Shown here one piece after another: positions 16,582-25,343 of a stretch of 64,000 nt of DNA. A model generated the notes under the pieces. The model saw nothing but the letters and a program-made list of their open reading frames with translations. It had not been told where the DNA came from and searched no databases. A program made the translations under genes and the position numbers. Origin of the DNA: Solihabitans fulvus. Lineage in GTDB: Bacteria; Actinomycetota; Actinomycetes; Mycobacteriales; Pseudonocardiaceae. The stretch is from positions 1 through 64,000 of the forward strand of contig NZ_VUOB01000047.1 of NCBI RefSeq assembly GCF_008386585.1. The letters run 5' to 3'. Position 1 is the stretch's first letter. The number at the start of each line of letters is the position of its first letter.

Positions 16582-18540
16582 GTGCTATCAGCCGTCCTAC
16601 TAGCTGCCGTGTACCTGGTCCTGTTGTACGGGCCGGGCATCGTGCTAGGCACGCTCCTTGGACTTCGCGGTCTCGTCACGGTCGCGGTCGCGCCTGCCGT
16701 CACCTACGGCGTGGTCGGCGCGGCCACACCGCTGCTCGGCAAGCTGGACATCAGGTGGAACCTCGGCACCGCAGCCGTGGTGTTCGCCATCACCGTCGTC
16801 CTGAGCTGGCTGGTCGGCCGCTTCGTCCGCCCGCTGCTCGACCGGTGGACCGGTCGCGGCGAGGTGCCTGACGAGGCGACCGACGAGGTCCCGGCCGACG
16901 AGGCACACCGCACGCGGAAGATCCTCGCCGTGCTGGTCGGCCTCGGCTTCGCGGCCGTCATCGGCGTGGTCGAGGTGCTGCGGGGCATGGGTTCCGAGGG
17001 CATCGACTCGGTGCACCAGGGCTGGGACCCCGCCTGGCACGCGAACTACACGCAGTGGATCACCGACACGGGCGACGCCTCGCCGTTGCGCGCCGGCGAC
17101 TTCCAGAACTGGTCCTCGCACGCGCCGACCTACTACCCCTCCGCGATCCACGCCCTCGGTTCGCTGGTGCAGCAGGTCACCGGGCAGAACGCCGTTCGAC
17201 TGATCAACATGGACATGCTGCTGATCACCGCAGTGCTTGTGCCGATCAGCGTGGCGGCCCTGACCTGGTACGTGTCCCGGCGCAACGCGCTGGCCACCTC
17301 GCTCGCGGCCGCGTTCTCCGCCAGCTTCTCGATCTTCCCGATCGACCAGATCTGGCGACCCGCGCTGCCCTTCGCCATCGGGCTCGCGCTGCTCGGCCCG
17401 GTCCTCGTCGTCCTGCTGACCGGCGTCACCCGACACCGGGGGCTGATCCCGGTGGCCGCGCTCGCGCTGGTCGGGATCGCCTCGGTGCACACCAGCGTCG
17501 CGTTCTGCGTCGCGTTCTTCTGCTTCTGGTGGTTCGTGGTCCGGGCGCTGAAACCCCGCCGCGAGCTGGTCGGGGAGTTCCTCGCGCTGGCCGCGCTCGG
17601 CGCGCTGGCCGCGGTCGCGCTGGCACCCCAGGTCAAGGGCATCCTGTCCCAGGCCGGTCGGGTCGCGACCTTCGACTGGAGCCAGGGCGTCAGCACGATC
17701 GAGGCGTCGAGGCAGGTCTTCGGCTTCGGCTTCGGCGACGACCAGCTCGCCAAGTTCGGCTTCCACACGGCCCAGACGACGCAGTACCTGCTCGCGGTCG
17801 TCGTCACCCTGTCCGCGCTGGTGGCGCTTCGACACCGCAGAACAGCCTGGCTGACCGTCACCTATCTGTTCTTCGCCCTGCTGTCGGTGCACGCGTCGGT
17901 GCCGCACTGGAAGATCATCGGACTGCTCAGCGCCCCCTGGTACAACGATCCGTGGCGCACCGCGGCCATCGCCTGCGTCGCGGCCACACCGCTCGTGGGC
18001 ATCGGTCTGGCGTCGCTCGGCGGGCTGCTGCGGCTGCCGGGCACCGCGCGGCCGTACGTGGCGATCGGCGTCAGCCTGGTGATCTTCTTCGCCTCGGGAT
18101 TCGGCTACGTCGACCAGAACGCGAAGCGGGTCGAACGGGGCTACCGGCCGGGCGTGCTCGACGCGCACGAGGTCGAGGCGATGCGCGAGCTGCCGAGGGT
18201 GACCGGCGGCAAGGGGCGCGTCCTGAACGACCCCTACGACGGTTCCGTGTGGATGTACGCGATCAGCAAGCAGCCCTCGGTGTTCACCCACTACGACGTC
18301 GGCGTGTTGAGCGACGACCAGTGGTACATGGTCAACATGCTCAACCAGTGGGACACCAATCCCGCCGTGCGGGCCGCCGCCAAGCGGCTCGGCGTCCGCT
18401 ACCTGTATCTGGCCACCGACGAGATCTACGGGAGCCTCGCCCGGCCGAAGGGCTACCTCGGCATCGAGAAGGTGCCCGGCGTGAAGGTCGTGCTCGACAC
18501 GGGCACCGCCAAGGTCTACCAGCTGCCCGATCTCGGCTGA
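16582..18540 (+). CDS. DUF6541-like polytopic membrane protein
   Basis: 652 residues from the GTG at 16582 (GAGGA four bases upstream). It begins with two helices (SAVLLAAVYLVLLYGPGIVL) and has roughly 13 more, with a C-terminal extracytoplasmic domain after about residue 500. The region near residue 135-200 (SVHQGWDPAWHANYTQWI, APTYYPSAIHAL) and the lumenal-type loops are typical of large actinobacterial GT-C-like membrane proteins grouped as DUF6541. A role as a polyprenyl-sugar-using glycosyltransferase is inferred from architecture and from the glycan genes beside it. No catalytic motif is proven. Confidence 0.75.
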   Translation: MLSAVLLAAVYLVLLYGPGIVLGTLLGLRGLVTVAVAPAVTYGVVGAATPLLGKLDIRWNLGTAAVVFAITVVLSWLVGRFVRPLLDRWTGRGEVPDEATDEVPADEAHRTRKILAVLVGLGFAAVIGVVEVLRGMGSEGIDSVHQGWDPAWHANYTQWITDTGDASPLRAGDFQNWSSHAPTYYPSAIHALGSLVQQVTGQNAVRLINMDMLLITAVLVPISVAALTWYVSRRNALATSLAAAFSASFSIFPIDQIWRPALPFAIGLALLGPVLVVLLTGVTRHRGLIPVAALALVGIASVHTSVAFCVAFFCFWWFVVRALKPRRELVGEFLALAALGALAAVALAPQVKGILSQAGRVATFDWSQGVSTIEASRQVFGFGFGDDQLAKFGFHTAQTTQYLLAVVVTLSALVALRHRRTAWLTVTYLFFALLSVHASVPHWKIIGLLSAPWYNDPWRTAAIACVAATPLVGIGLASLGGLLRLPGTARPYVAIGVSLVIFFASGFGYVDQNAKRVERGYRPGVLDAHEVEAMRELPRVTGGKGRVLNDPYDGSVWMYAISKQPSVFTHYDVGVLSDDQWYMVNMLNQWDTNPAVRAAAKRLGVRYLYLATDEIYGSLARPKGYLGIEKVPGVKVVLDTGTAKVYQLPDLG

Positions 18541-18548
18541 GGTCCGTG

Positions 18549-18593
18549 CCGTGGGGCCCGGCACCGGTCGTGCACCGGTCCCGGGCCCCACGG
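18549..18593. terminator. Terminator hairpin after the DUF6541-like gene
   Basis: Thirteen-base arms CCGTGGGGCCCGG (18549-18561) and CCGGGCCCCACGG (18581-18593) enclose 19 bases that themselves contain a CACCGGT repeat. It sits 9 bases after the stop and before the convergent LLM gene. The remaining bases to 18762 hold nothing else I can assign. Confidence 0.75.
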
Positions 18594-18762
18594 CCGCCGG
18601 CCCGTCACGGTGGTGTGGGTCGGCTGCCCCTGCCGGCCCACACCACCAGCACCGCGCCCTGGCCAGCTGCCCCGTCCGGCCACGACCACGATCGGGTCGT
18701 CTGAAGGGTCCCGCCCCGCGTGCCACTAGACCAGTGGGGCCACTCGGTCGAGTGGGGACCGA

Positions 18763-19641
18763 TCAACCAGCCAGCCCCGGCAGCACCTCGGCCGCCACCT
18801 GCTCCAACACGGACTCCCTGCCCGCGTACACGCCGTCGGCGCGCGGCCAGTGCGTCACCAGATCGGTGAAGCCCAGCTCGGTCGCGCGACCCACCATGTC
18901 GCGGAAGCACTCCACACTGGACAGCGAGAACACCGGGGACGAGTCCACGCTGATGTACTTGTCCAGCGTCGCCGGATCGCGGCCGGCCTCGGCCGCGGCC
19001 TTGTCGAACCGCTCCGACAGCTCGCCGACCCCGCGCCACCACTCGGCGTTGTCCTCGGTCTCCGGGCCGGTGGTCACCCAGCCGTTGCCGTACGTCGCCG
19101 CCACCCGCATCGCCTTCGGGCCGTTCGCGGCCACCAGGAACGGCAGCCTCGGGCGCTGCACACAGCCCGGCGCGCTGCGGGCCTCCTCCGCCGCGTAGTA
19201 GCTGCCCCGCCAGGTAGTCCTGTCCTGCCTGAGCAGCTTGTCCAGCAGCTCGACGAACTCGGTGAACCTGGCCGTCCGCTCCCTCGGCGCAAGCGGCTCG
19301 GCGCCCAGCACCACGGTGTCGTAGCCCGGGCCGCCCGCACCGACGCCGAGGGTGAACCGGCCGTCGGAGATGTCGTCGATGGTGAGCAGCTCGCGGGCGA
19401 AGGGCACCGGGTGCCGGAAGGCCGGGGACGCGACGAACGTGCCGAGCCGGATCCGCGAGGTCACCATCGCCGCCGCGGTCAGCGTCGGCAGCGCGCCGAA
19501 CCACGGCCCGTCGACCAGCGTGCGCCAGCCGAGATGGTCGTAGGTCCACGCGTGCTGGAAGCCGTACTCCTCGGCGGCCCGCCACTTGGGCTCGGCAACC
19601 CACCACCGGTGTTCGGGCAAGATCACGATGCCAATACGCAC
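18763..19641 (-). CDS. LLM-class (F420-dependent) flavin oxidoreductase
   Basis: Luciferase-like TIM-barrel oxidoreductase, 292 residues, the normal size for the F420-dependent actinobacterial group. It starts MRIGIVILPEHRW and has YDHLGWRTLVDGPW, where the His-containing loop contacts the flavin. Further on are RIRLGTFVASPAFRHPVPFA, ISDGRFTLGVGAGGPGYD and PFLVAANGPKAMRVAATYG. The family uses F420 or FMN on varied substrates; the substrate here is unknown. It is a single gene facing the DUF6541-like gene, with the HAD phosphatase divergent from it. Confidence 0.9.
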   Translation of the reverse strand: MRIGIVILPEHRWWVAEPKWRAAEEYGFQHAWTYDHLGWRTLVDGPWFGALPTLTAAAMVTSRIRLGTFVASPAFRHPVPFARELLTIDDISDGRFTLGVGAGGPGYDTVVLGAEPLAPRERTARFTEFVELLDKLLRQDRTTWRGSYYAAEEARSAPGCVQRPRLPFLVAANGPKAMRVAATYGNGWVTTGPETEDNAEWWRGVGELSERFDKAAAEAGRDPATLDKYISVDSSPVFSLSSVECFRDMVGRATELGFTDLVTHWPRADGVYAGRESVLEQVAAEVLPGLAG

Positions 19642-19723
19642 CTTTGGACCCTAACGATCGTGCCCGGCAGGTCGACAGTGAGTGCGCTCACGACCGCCGT
19701 GTCCGACGTCGGGACAGGGCAGG

Positions 19724-20545
19724 ATGGACAGAGTGGAAAGACCCGGCCTGGTGGCCTCCGACGTGGACGGAACCCTGATCACCCCGCTGGACCGGGTGAC
19801 CGATCGCACCGCTGCGGTGCTCGGCAGGGTGATGGCGTCCGGAACACCGTTCGTGCTCGTCACGGGCCGGCCGCCGCGCTGGGTGCCGTCGGTGGCCGAG
19901 GCCGCTGGCACCGACGGGTACGCGGTCTGCGCGAACGGCGCGGTGCTCTACGACATCGGCGCGGACCGGGTGCTCTGGCAGCGCGGGCTCGCGCCGACGC
20001 TGCTCGCCGACCTGGCCCGCGAGCTGGACCTGGCGCTGCCGGGCTGCGCCGTGGCCACCGAGCGGGTCGGCACGTCCGCGCTGGACCACACAGTCCGCCA
20101 GTTCGTCGCCGAGACGGCCTACCACCACCCGTGGGGCGACGGCGACCACACCGAGGTGACCCGCGGCGAGGTGCTCGGGCACACCGCGGTGAAGCTCCTG
20201 GTGCGGCACGGCGAGATGACCAGCGCGGCGATGGCCGTCGCCGCCGAGGCGGTGTTCGGCGACGCCGTGGACGTCACCTTCTCCAGCAACTCCGGCCTGC
20301 TGGAGATCTCGGCGCGTGGGGTGACCAAGGCGACCGGGCTGGCCGAGGTCGCGCAGCGGGCCGGCGTCGACGCGGCCGAGGTCGTCGCGTTCGGGGACAT
20401 GCCCAACGACGTGCCGATGCTGCGCTGGGCCGGCCACGGTGTGGCCATGGCCAACGCCCACCAGGCCGCGCTCGCGGTGGCCGACGAGGTCACCGCGCCG
20501 AACTCCGAGGACGGCGTCGCGCTGGTCCTGGAACGCTGGTTCTGA
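19724..20545 (+). CDS. HAD-superfamily hydrolase, Cof type
   Basis: 273 residues from the ATG at 19724; a GTG at 19733 with AGGA eight bases upstream is an equally good start. Motif I is SDVDGTLI with the nucleophile and acid/base aspartates near residues 13 and 15. Motif II is LVTGRPP, and the C-terminal motif IV is AFGDMPNDVPML. The C2B cap domain lies between them, as in Cof/YidA phosphatases acting on sugar phosphates or similar small substrates. It is possibly co-transcribed with the LpxA-like gene 118 bases downstream. Confidence 0.9.
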   Translation: MDRVERPGLVASDVDGTLITPLDRVTDRTAAVLGRVMASGTPFVLVTGRPPRWVPSVAEAAGTDGYAVCANGAVLYDIGADRVLWQRGLAPTLLADLARELDLALPGCAVATERVGTSALDHTVRQFVAETAYHHPWGDGDHTEVTRGEVLGHTAVKLLVRHGEMTSAAMAVAAEAVFGDAVDVTFSSNSGLLEISARGVTKATGLAEVAQRAGVDAAEVVAFGDMPNDVPMLRWAGHGVAMANAHQAALAVADEVTAPNSEDGVALVLERWF

Positions 20546-20663
20546 CCGGCAGCTGAGCCGCTGCGGACCTGGTCCCTGCGGCATTGGGTGCCTCGGCGAG
20601 ACCGGCCGGGCCCACCCGTGACCTGTGCGGGCCACGCGCCGCACCCATGACAGGATGGTTGGC

Positions 20664-21362
20664 GTGGCGAACCGCATCCACCCCACCGCGATCATCGGCG
20701 ACGGCGTCGAACTCGGCGACGACAACGTCATCGGGCCGTACGCGGTCATCCTGGGGCCAACGACGATCGGACACGGCAACTGGATCGGCCCGCACGTGGT
20801 CATCGGCACGCCGCCGGAGAACCGGTCCACCCCCCACGTGGTCGGCTGGGAGGGCGAGCAGGGCGAGTTCGGCGTGCGGGTCGGCGACCGCAACCGGCTC
20901 CGCGAGCACGTCACCCTCCAGGGCGGCACGCACCGGCCGACCCAGGTCGGCAGCGACTGCTTCCTGCTGGTGCACAGCCACATCGGGCACGACGTGGTCC
21001 TCGGCGACCACGTGACGCTGGCCCCGGTGGTGCAGGTGGCCGGGCACAACGACGTCTGGTCCTACGCGAACCTCGGCATGAGCGCGGCGGTGCACCAGGG
21101 CGTGGCGATCGGGCCCGGCGCGATGGTCGGCATGTCCTCGGCCATCCGCAAGGTGGTCAAGCCCTTCTCCGTGACGGTCGGCAACCCGGCGAAGGCAGTG
21201 AGCGTCAACACGGTGGGTTTGTCCCGGCTCGGCTGTGATGATGAGACGGTGCAGGCCATGTTCGGGTACCTGGCCGGCAGGGAAGCGCTGCCGGACGGCC
21301 TGCCCACCGAGGTCGCCAGCCTGCTCAAGGCGTGGGACGACCGTCCGAAGACCAAGAAGTGA
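20664..21362 (+). CDS. LpxA-like acyl-ACP:nucleotide-sugar acyltransferase
   Basis: Left-handed beta-helix acyltransferase, 232 residues from the GTG at 20664 (AGGA eight bases upstream; ATG at 20655 is possible). It opens with IHPTAIIGDGVELGDDNVIG, as UDP-GlcNAc acyltransferases do. It keeps LpxA's catalytic region (LVHSHIGHDVVLGDHV, with the active-site His) and a second AGHNDVW motif. The C-terminal signature VNTVGLSRLGCDDETVQAM resembles LpxA's NxxGLRRRGF tail. It overlaps the FkbH-like gene by 4 bases, and an ACP follows, so an ACP-bound acyl donor is likely. Lipid A is not expected in a Gram-positive, so the acceptor must be another amino or hydroxy sugar. Confidence 0.85.
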   Translation: MANRIHPTAIIGDGVELGDDNVIGPYAVILGPTTIGHGNWIGPHVVIGTPPENRSTPHVVGWEGEQGEFGVRVGDRNRLREHVTLQGGTHRPTQVGSDCFLLVHSHIGHDVVLGDHVTLAPVVQVAGHNDVWSYANLGMSAAVHQGVAIGPGAMVGMSSAIRKVVKPFSVTVGNPAKAVSVNTVGLSRLGCDDETVQAMFGYLAGREALPDGLPTEVASLLKAWDDRPKTKK

Positions 21363-23233
21363 CCGTGTCCCGAGCCCGGGAGATGAGTGCGATCAGCGAG
21401 ACAGTCGACAACATCAAGAGCGCGGTGCGGGACGGACGTGTCCCCGCACCCGCCGACCTGGCGGCCCTGGCGGACAGCCGGGACGGCGCGCTGCTGCGGC
21501 AGGCCGGCCGGGCGCTGGCCAAGCTGACCGAGGCCGACGGCCTGCGGCCGGTGCGGGTCGGCCTGCTGGCCACCGCCACCCCTGGCCCGCTTGAGCAGCT
21601 GGTCAGGGCGACCGTGGTGGCTGGCGGCATGCTGCCCACGTTCACGGCGGCCGACTACGGCGCCTTCGACCTCACGCTGACCGACGCGGACAACCCGCTG
21701 TTCGGCGCCGAGCAGGACGTGGTGTTCTGCCTGCTGGACGACTCCTACTTCCTGCCGAAGGACTGGGGCGGCGCGGACGTCGACGCGCTGACCGAGTTCG
21801 TCACCGAGCGGGCCACCGCGCTGTGCGGGCTGCTCTCGGCGGTGGCCGAGCGCAACGGCACGACCCTGTTGCTGCACACCGTCCCCGCGCCGACCGAGGT
21901 GCTGGACACGATCGTCAGCTGGCGGCAGCGAGCGGCGTTCGCCAGGTGCTGGGCGAAGCTGAACGCGGCGCTGCTCGAACTGCCCGAGGCGAACCCGACG
22001 ATCGCGGTCGCCGACTTCACCAGCGCGCTGGCCGAGGCCGCGGTGGCCGCCCGCGACGACCGGCTGCGCCGGTACGCCGACCTGCCCTACACCGACGACG
22101 CGCTGGTCCTGCTGGCCACCGAGGTCCGGCGGTTCCTCCAGGCGAAGTCGGGGCTGTCGCGCAAGGTGCTCGCGCTGGACCTGGACAACACGCTGTGGGG
22201 CGGCGTGCTCGGCGAGGTCGGCGCGGAGGGCGTCGAGCTCGGCGGCCTGTACCCGGGCAAGTGCTACAAGGAGCTCCAGCGGACCGCGCTCCGGCTGCGG
22301 GACCAGGGCGTCATCCTGGTGCTGGCCAGCAAGAACGACGCCGAGCACGTGGACGCGGCGCTGCGCGACCACCCGGAGATGCTGCTGCGTCCCGACGTCT
22401 TCTCGGCCACCGCGGTGAACTGGTCCCCCAAGGCCGGCAACCTGCGGCAGATGGCCGGCGAGCTGGACCTGTCGGTCGGCTCGTTCGTGTTCCTGGACGA
22501 CTCGCAGTTCGAGCGCGGCCATGTCGCCGACGAGCTGCCCGAGGTCACCGTGCTGCCGGCCGACGGCGACCCGGCCTACCTCACGCGCACCCTGGTGCGC
22601 GGCGGCTGGTTCGACACCCTCGACCTGACCGAGACGGACAAGAAGCGTCCCGGCTTGTACAAGGTCCGCGCCGAGCGCAGCCAGTTCGCCGGCGGGTTCG
22701 GGTCCTCGGAGGACTACCTCGCCGCGCTGGACATCACGCTGTCCGTCGCGCGGGCGACCCCGTTCGAGGTCCCGCGCATCGCCCAGCTCGCCGCCCGCAC
22801 CAACCAGTTCAACCTGACCGGCGTGCGGTTCAGCCAGAACGAGACCGCGCAGCTCGCCGAGGACCCCGCGCACCTGGTGTTCTCCTGGTCGGTCAAGGAC
22901 CGGTTCGGCGACGAGGGCGTCGTCGGGGCGGCCTGGGTGGCCGCCGACGGCGACACCTGGCGGGCGCTGAACTTCGTAATGAGCTGCCGGGTGCTCGGCA
23001 GGGGCATCGAGCTTGGCGTGCTCGGCTGGCTGGCCAGGCAGGCCAAGGCCGCAGGCGCCAGCGCGCTCGAAGGACGGTTCGTGCCCTCCGCCCGCAACTC
23101 GGTCGCCGCGCAGCTGTGGTCCAAGGCTGGCTTCGACCTCACCGAAGAGGGAGCCGACGGCAAGATCTTCACCCTCCACCTGGACAATGTGGAGGATCTG
23201 GTGCCCGCCTGGGTACGCGTAGAGGAAAGGTAG
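21359..23233 (+). CDS. FkbH-like HAD-IIIC protein (acyl-ACP loading)
   Basis: 624 residues from the GTG at 21359, which overlaps the previous stop; GTG 21365 and ATG 21383 are alternatives. The central HAD motif VLALDLDNTLWGGVLGE lies near residues 270-285, with VLASKNDAEHV and FVFLDDSQFERG as later motifs. A C-terminal GNAT-like domain contains AARTNQFNLTG and SCRVLGRGIELGVLGWL. The N-terminal ~260 residues are an SGNH-like part, as in large FkbH proteins. FkbH enzymes take 1,3-bisphosphoglycerate, remove a phosphate and load a glyceryl group on an ACP. The ACP gene 9 bases downstream fits that role. No polyketide synthase is nearby. Confidence 0.9.
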   Translation: MTVSRAREMSAISETVDNIKSAVRDGRVPAPADLAALADSRDGALLRQAGRALAKLTEADGLRPVRVGLLATATPGPLEQLVRATVVAGGMLPTFTAADYGAFDLTLTDADNPLFGAEQDVVFCLLDDSYFLPKDWGGADVDALTEFVTERATALCGLLSAVAERNGTTLLLHTVPAPTEVLDTIVSWRQRAAFARCWAKLNAALLELPEANPTIAVADFTSALAEAAVAARDDRLRRYADLPYTDDALVLLATEVRRFLQAKSGLSRKVLALDLDNTLWGGVLGEVGAEGVELGGLYPGKCYKELQRTALRLRDQGVILVLASKNDAEHVDAALRDHPEMLLRPDVFSATAVNWSPKAGNLRQMAGELDLSVGSFVFLDDSQFERGHVADELPEVTVLPADGDPAYLTRTLVRGGWFDTLDLTETDKKRPGLYKVRAERSQFAGGFGSSEDYLAALDITLSVARATPFEVPRIAQLAARTNQFNLTGVRFSQNETAQLAEDPAHLVFSWSVKDRFGDEGVVGAAWVAADGDTWRALNFVMSCRVLGRGIELGVLGWLARQAKAAGASALEGRFVPSARNSVAAQLWSKAGFDLTEEGADGKIFTLHLDNVEDLVPAWVRVEER

Positions 23234-23242
23234 ACAGCTCCC

Positions 23243-23476
23243 GTGAGTGACACCCAGCAGGCCGTGGTCGCGGTCGTGGCGGACGTGCTCGACATGTCCG
23301 AGGATGACCTGCACCCCGACACCGAGTTCTCCTCGCTGGAGGACTGGGACAGCATGGCGGCCCTTGAGCTGCTCATGCAGTTGGAGTCCCAGCTCAAGGT
23401 GAAGCTGGACCTGCGCGAGTTCCACACCGTGCGCACCGTCGGGGAGCTCGCCGCCCTGGCCAAGCCGGGCAAGTGA
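23243..23476 (+). CDS. Stand-alone acyl carrier protein
   Basis: 77 residues, the normal length for a discrete ACP. The phosphopantetheine attachment Ser37 lies in LEDWDSMAALELLMQLE at the start of helix 2; the usual DSL is DSM here. Helix 1 (QQAVVAVVADVLDM) and helix 3/4 (REFHTVRTVGELAAL) are as expected. GGAAAGG lies 12 bases upstream of the GTG start. Its place between FkbH and a VOC protein suggests it carries the glyceryl or hydroxyacyl unit used by the LpxA-like enzyme. Confidence 0.93.
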   Translation: MSDTQQAVVAVVADVLDMSEDDLHPDTEFSSLEDWDSMAALELLMQLESQLKVKLDLREFHTVRTVGELAALAKPGK

Positions 23477-23489
23477 CGGCGGTACCGGC

Positions 23490-23942
23490 ATGATCCTCGG
23501 CATCGACCATGTGGGGCTGCTGACCGACGACCTGCCCAAGGCCGGGACCTATCTCGCGGCCATGGGCCTGGACAAGGTCGAGGCCGGGGTCGCCGAGCAG
23601 TACGGCGTGGCCTGCGAGTTCTGGCAGCTCAGCCCCGATCCCGCCGCCTTCGCGATCGAGCTGGTCGCGCCGGTCCGCGAGGACGCGGTGGTCAGCAGCA
23701 GGCTGAAGCGCAACGGGCCCGGTCTGTACCACATCGCCCTCGAGGTCGACGACATCGTCGGCGAGCTGGAGCGGCTGCGCCAGTCCGGCTTCGTCCAGGT
23801 CGACCAGGAGCCCTGCGCGGGCGCGCGGGAAGGCATGCAGGTCGCCTTCATGTTCCTCGGCAAGCCGGTGGGCATGATGGTCGAGCTGGTCAAGTACGAC
23901 GCGCCCCGACGTTCCGCCCAGGACACCTCTTCAGTGTCCTAA
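23490..23942 (+). CDS. VOC-family protein, methylmalonyl-CoA epimerase-like
   Basis: 150 residues with two vicinal-oxygen-chelate beta-alpha-beta-beta-beta modules. The first begins LGIDHVGLLTDDLPKAGTYL, with the metal-ligand His. The second has GPGLYHIALEVDDIVGELER with a second ligand His, and MMVELV near the end supplies the Glu. This matches methylmalonyl-CoA epimerase architecture. In this cluster it may epimerise or otherwise modify the ACP- or CoA-bound acyl unit, which is inference. It is the last gene of the LpxA-FkbH-ACP-VOC operon, and a strong palindrome follows. Confidence 0.85.
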   Translation: MILGIDHVGLLTDDLPKAGTYLAAMGLDKVEAGVAEQYGVACEFWQLSPDPAAFAIELVAPVREDAVVSSRLKRNGPGLYHIALEVDDIVGELERLRQSGFVQVDQEPCAGAREGMQVAFMFLGKPVGMMVELVKYDAPRRSAQDTSSVS

Positions 23943-24008
23943 AGGGTCCCTTCAGGACACCTCCTAAAAGGGTCTCTTCAGGACACCCAACGTCCTGAAG
24001 AGACCCTT
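23934..24008. terminator. Bidirectional terminator built from a dispersed palindrome
   Basis: A GTGTCCT/AGGACAC inverted repeat at 23934-23960 precedes a perfect 17-bp stem (23968-23984 with 23992-24008, arms AAGGGTCTCTTCAGGAC and its complement) and a 7-base loop ACCCAAC. It lies between convergent stops. A related sequence occurs at 46971-47012, so this is also a repeat-family member. Confidence 0.85.
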
Positions 24009-24021
24009 CATGACCTGACAC

Positions 24022-25056
24022 TCAGGAGGGGTCGGCAGCCACTGCGACGCCGTCGACCCGCTTGCGGTGGAGCTGGGCGATCAGCCACGCCGCGCCGGCC
24101 GAGCTCAGGTCGGCCACGGTGAACATCAGCCGGGACACCACGACCAGCGCGGTCGCCTGACCCAGCGGCATCACGGTGGTCAGCGCCGCGGCGACCACGG
24201 CCTCACGGGCGCCGAGGCCGGACGGCAGGAAGAACGCGAACAGGCCGGCCGTCATCGCCACACCCATCGTGCCGACGCACAGCAGCAGCGAGCCGAGGCC
24301 CGGCGACCCGGCGGAGTGCGCCAGCAGCCACAGGTGCACGCCGAAGACCACGTAGACCAGCGCGGCGACGGCCGTCGCCTTGAAGATCGCGATGCCGTTG
24401 AGCGGGTGCGGCAGCGGCTGCTTGCCGATCAGCCGCAGCACGCGGGAGACCAGCCAGGTCAACGGCTTGGGGTGCAGGAAAACCAGGCCGACGGGCAGCA
24501 GCGCGAACAGCCACAGCAGCTCGCGGTTGCCGGTCAGGATCACCGGGAGCGCCAGCAGCGCGGTGATCATCGAGGCGACCACGCCGATCCCGGTGGCGAT
24601 CAGGCCGGCCGTGAAGGTCCGCGCCCTGCTCACCCCGGCCTCCTTGGCCAGCTCCATGGACAGCAGCACCGCCCACACCGAGCCCGGGATGTACTTGCCG
24701 AGCTGGCCGACCAGGTAGAACTTGGACGAGTCGACGACCGACACGGGCGCGCCGAGGTCGGACAGCACGATCTTCCAGACGACCGGGCCGAGCCACACGC
24801 CGACGAGCACGGCCAGCATGGACAGCGTCACCGACTGCCAGGACAGCTTCAGCAGCGTCGCCGAGATGTCGTTCCACTGCCTGACGACCTGGTAGGTCGC
24901 GCCGGCCAGCACCACCAGCAGCAGGATCCGCCTCGCCCACGCGATCAGCGTTGCCCTGCGCGTGCGCGCCGGCTTGGCGGTCGCCGCCGCCGCATCGTCC
25001 GTGACGGACATGTCCTCCGCCTGCCCTCCGGCATTCAGGTCGTGCTCGACCGTCAT
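24022..25056 (-). CDS. UPF0104/lysylphosphatidylglycerol synthase TM-domain-like membrane protein
   Basis: 344 residues from the ATG at 25056, with GGGAG five bases upstream. About eight transmembrane helices match the membrane half of MprF-type proteins without the synthase domain. Recognisable segments are FYLVGQLGKYIPGSVWAVLL and GLFAFFLPSGLGAREAVVAA, both conserved in this family. Such stand-alone domains are thought to flip or handle lipids or lipid-linked glycans. It lies divergent from the DegT gene inside the putative amino-sugar locus, which makes lipid-linked glycan transport a fair guess. Confidence 0.85.
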   Translation of the reverse strand: MTVEHDLNAGGQAEDMSVTDDAAAATAKPARTRRATLIAWARRILLLVVLAGATYQVVRQWNDISATLLKLSWQSVTLSMLAVLVGVWLGPVVWKIVLSDLGAPVSVVDSSKFYLVGQLGKYIPGSVWAVLLSMELAKEAGVSRARTFTAGLIATGIGVVASMITALLALPVILTGNRELLWLFALLPVGLVFLHPKPLTWLVSRVLRLIGKQPLPHPLNGIAIFKATAVAALVYVVFGVHLWLLAHSAGSPGLGSLLLCVGTMGVAMTAGLFAFFLPSGLGAREAVVAAALTTVMPLGQATALVVVSRLMFTVADLSSAGAAWLIAQLHRKRVDGVAVAADPS

Positions 25057-25343
25057 CGAGTCTCCCGTGATCTTGACGGATGCGCCCGTCCGGACGCATG
25101 CCAGGCTGCGCGGGCCGCCCCACGCCACCTTCGTGCCGCGGCGGAATTCGGCGTTGAGATGGTAACGGTCGCTTCAACCCCGGCCGGGGGCGCGGGTCGC
25201 GGTGACTCCCACCGATCCACGCCACAGGGTCTCAGGCCAGGCCCACCAACGATCCAGGTAGCCTGTGGAACCGCGCCGGGGCGGAACCGCAAGGTGACTG
25301 TACCTGACGCGTCCGACCGTCTCCGGAAGCGAAAGACTGCTGC
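25057..25343. promoter_or_regulatory. Divergent intergenic region before the DegT operon
   Basis: 287 bases between outward-facing starts. A TAGCCT hexamer at 25259-25264 could be the -10 of the DegT operon, but no matching -35 is evident. A CCCCGGCCGGGG inverted repeat lies near 25178-25189. No gene is seen. Confidence 0.35.

Noticed and set aside
21062..23539. 825-codon minus-strand frame opposite FkbH and the ACP
   Set aside because: The plus strand holds complete FkbH and ACP motifs; the minus frame has no recognisable domain.
21359..23942. Part of a polyketide or nonribosomal-peptide cluster (methoxymalonyl-ACP supply)
   Set aside because: FkbH and ACP often serve such clusters, but no PKS or NRPS, no FkbG methyltransferase and no FkbI/FkbJ-type dehydrogenases are present. 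The neighbours are sugar enzymes and glycosyltransferases.
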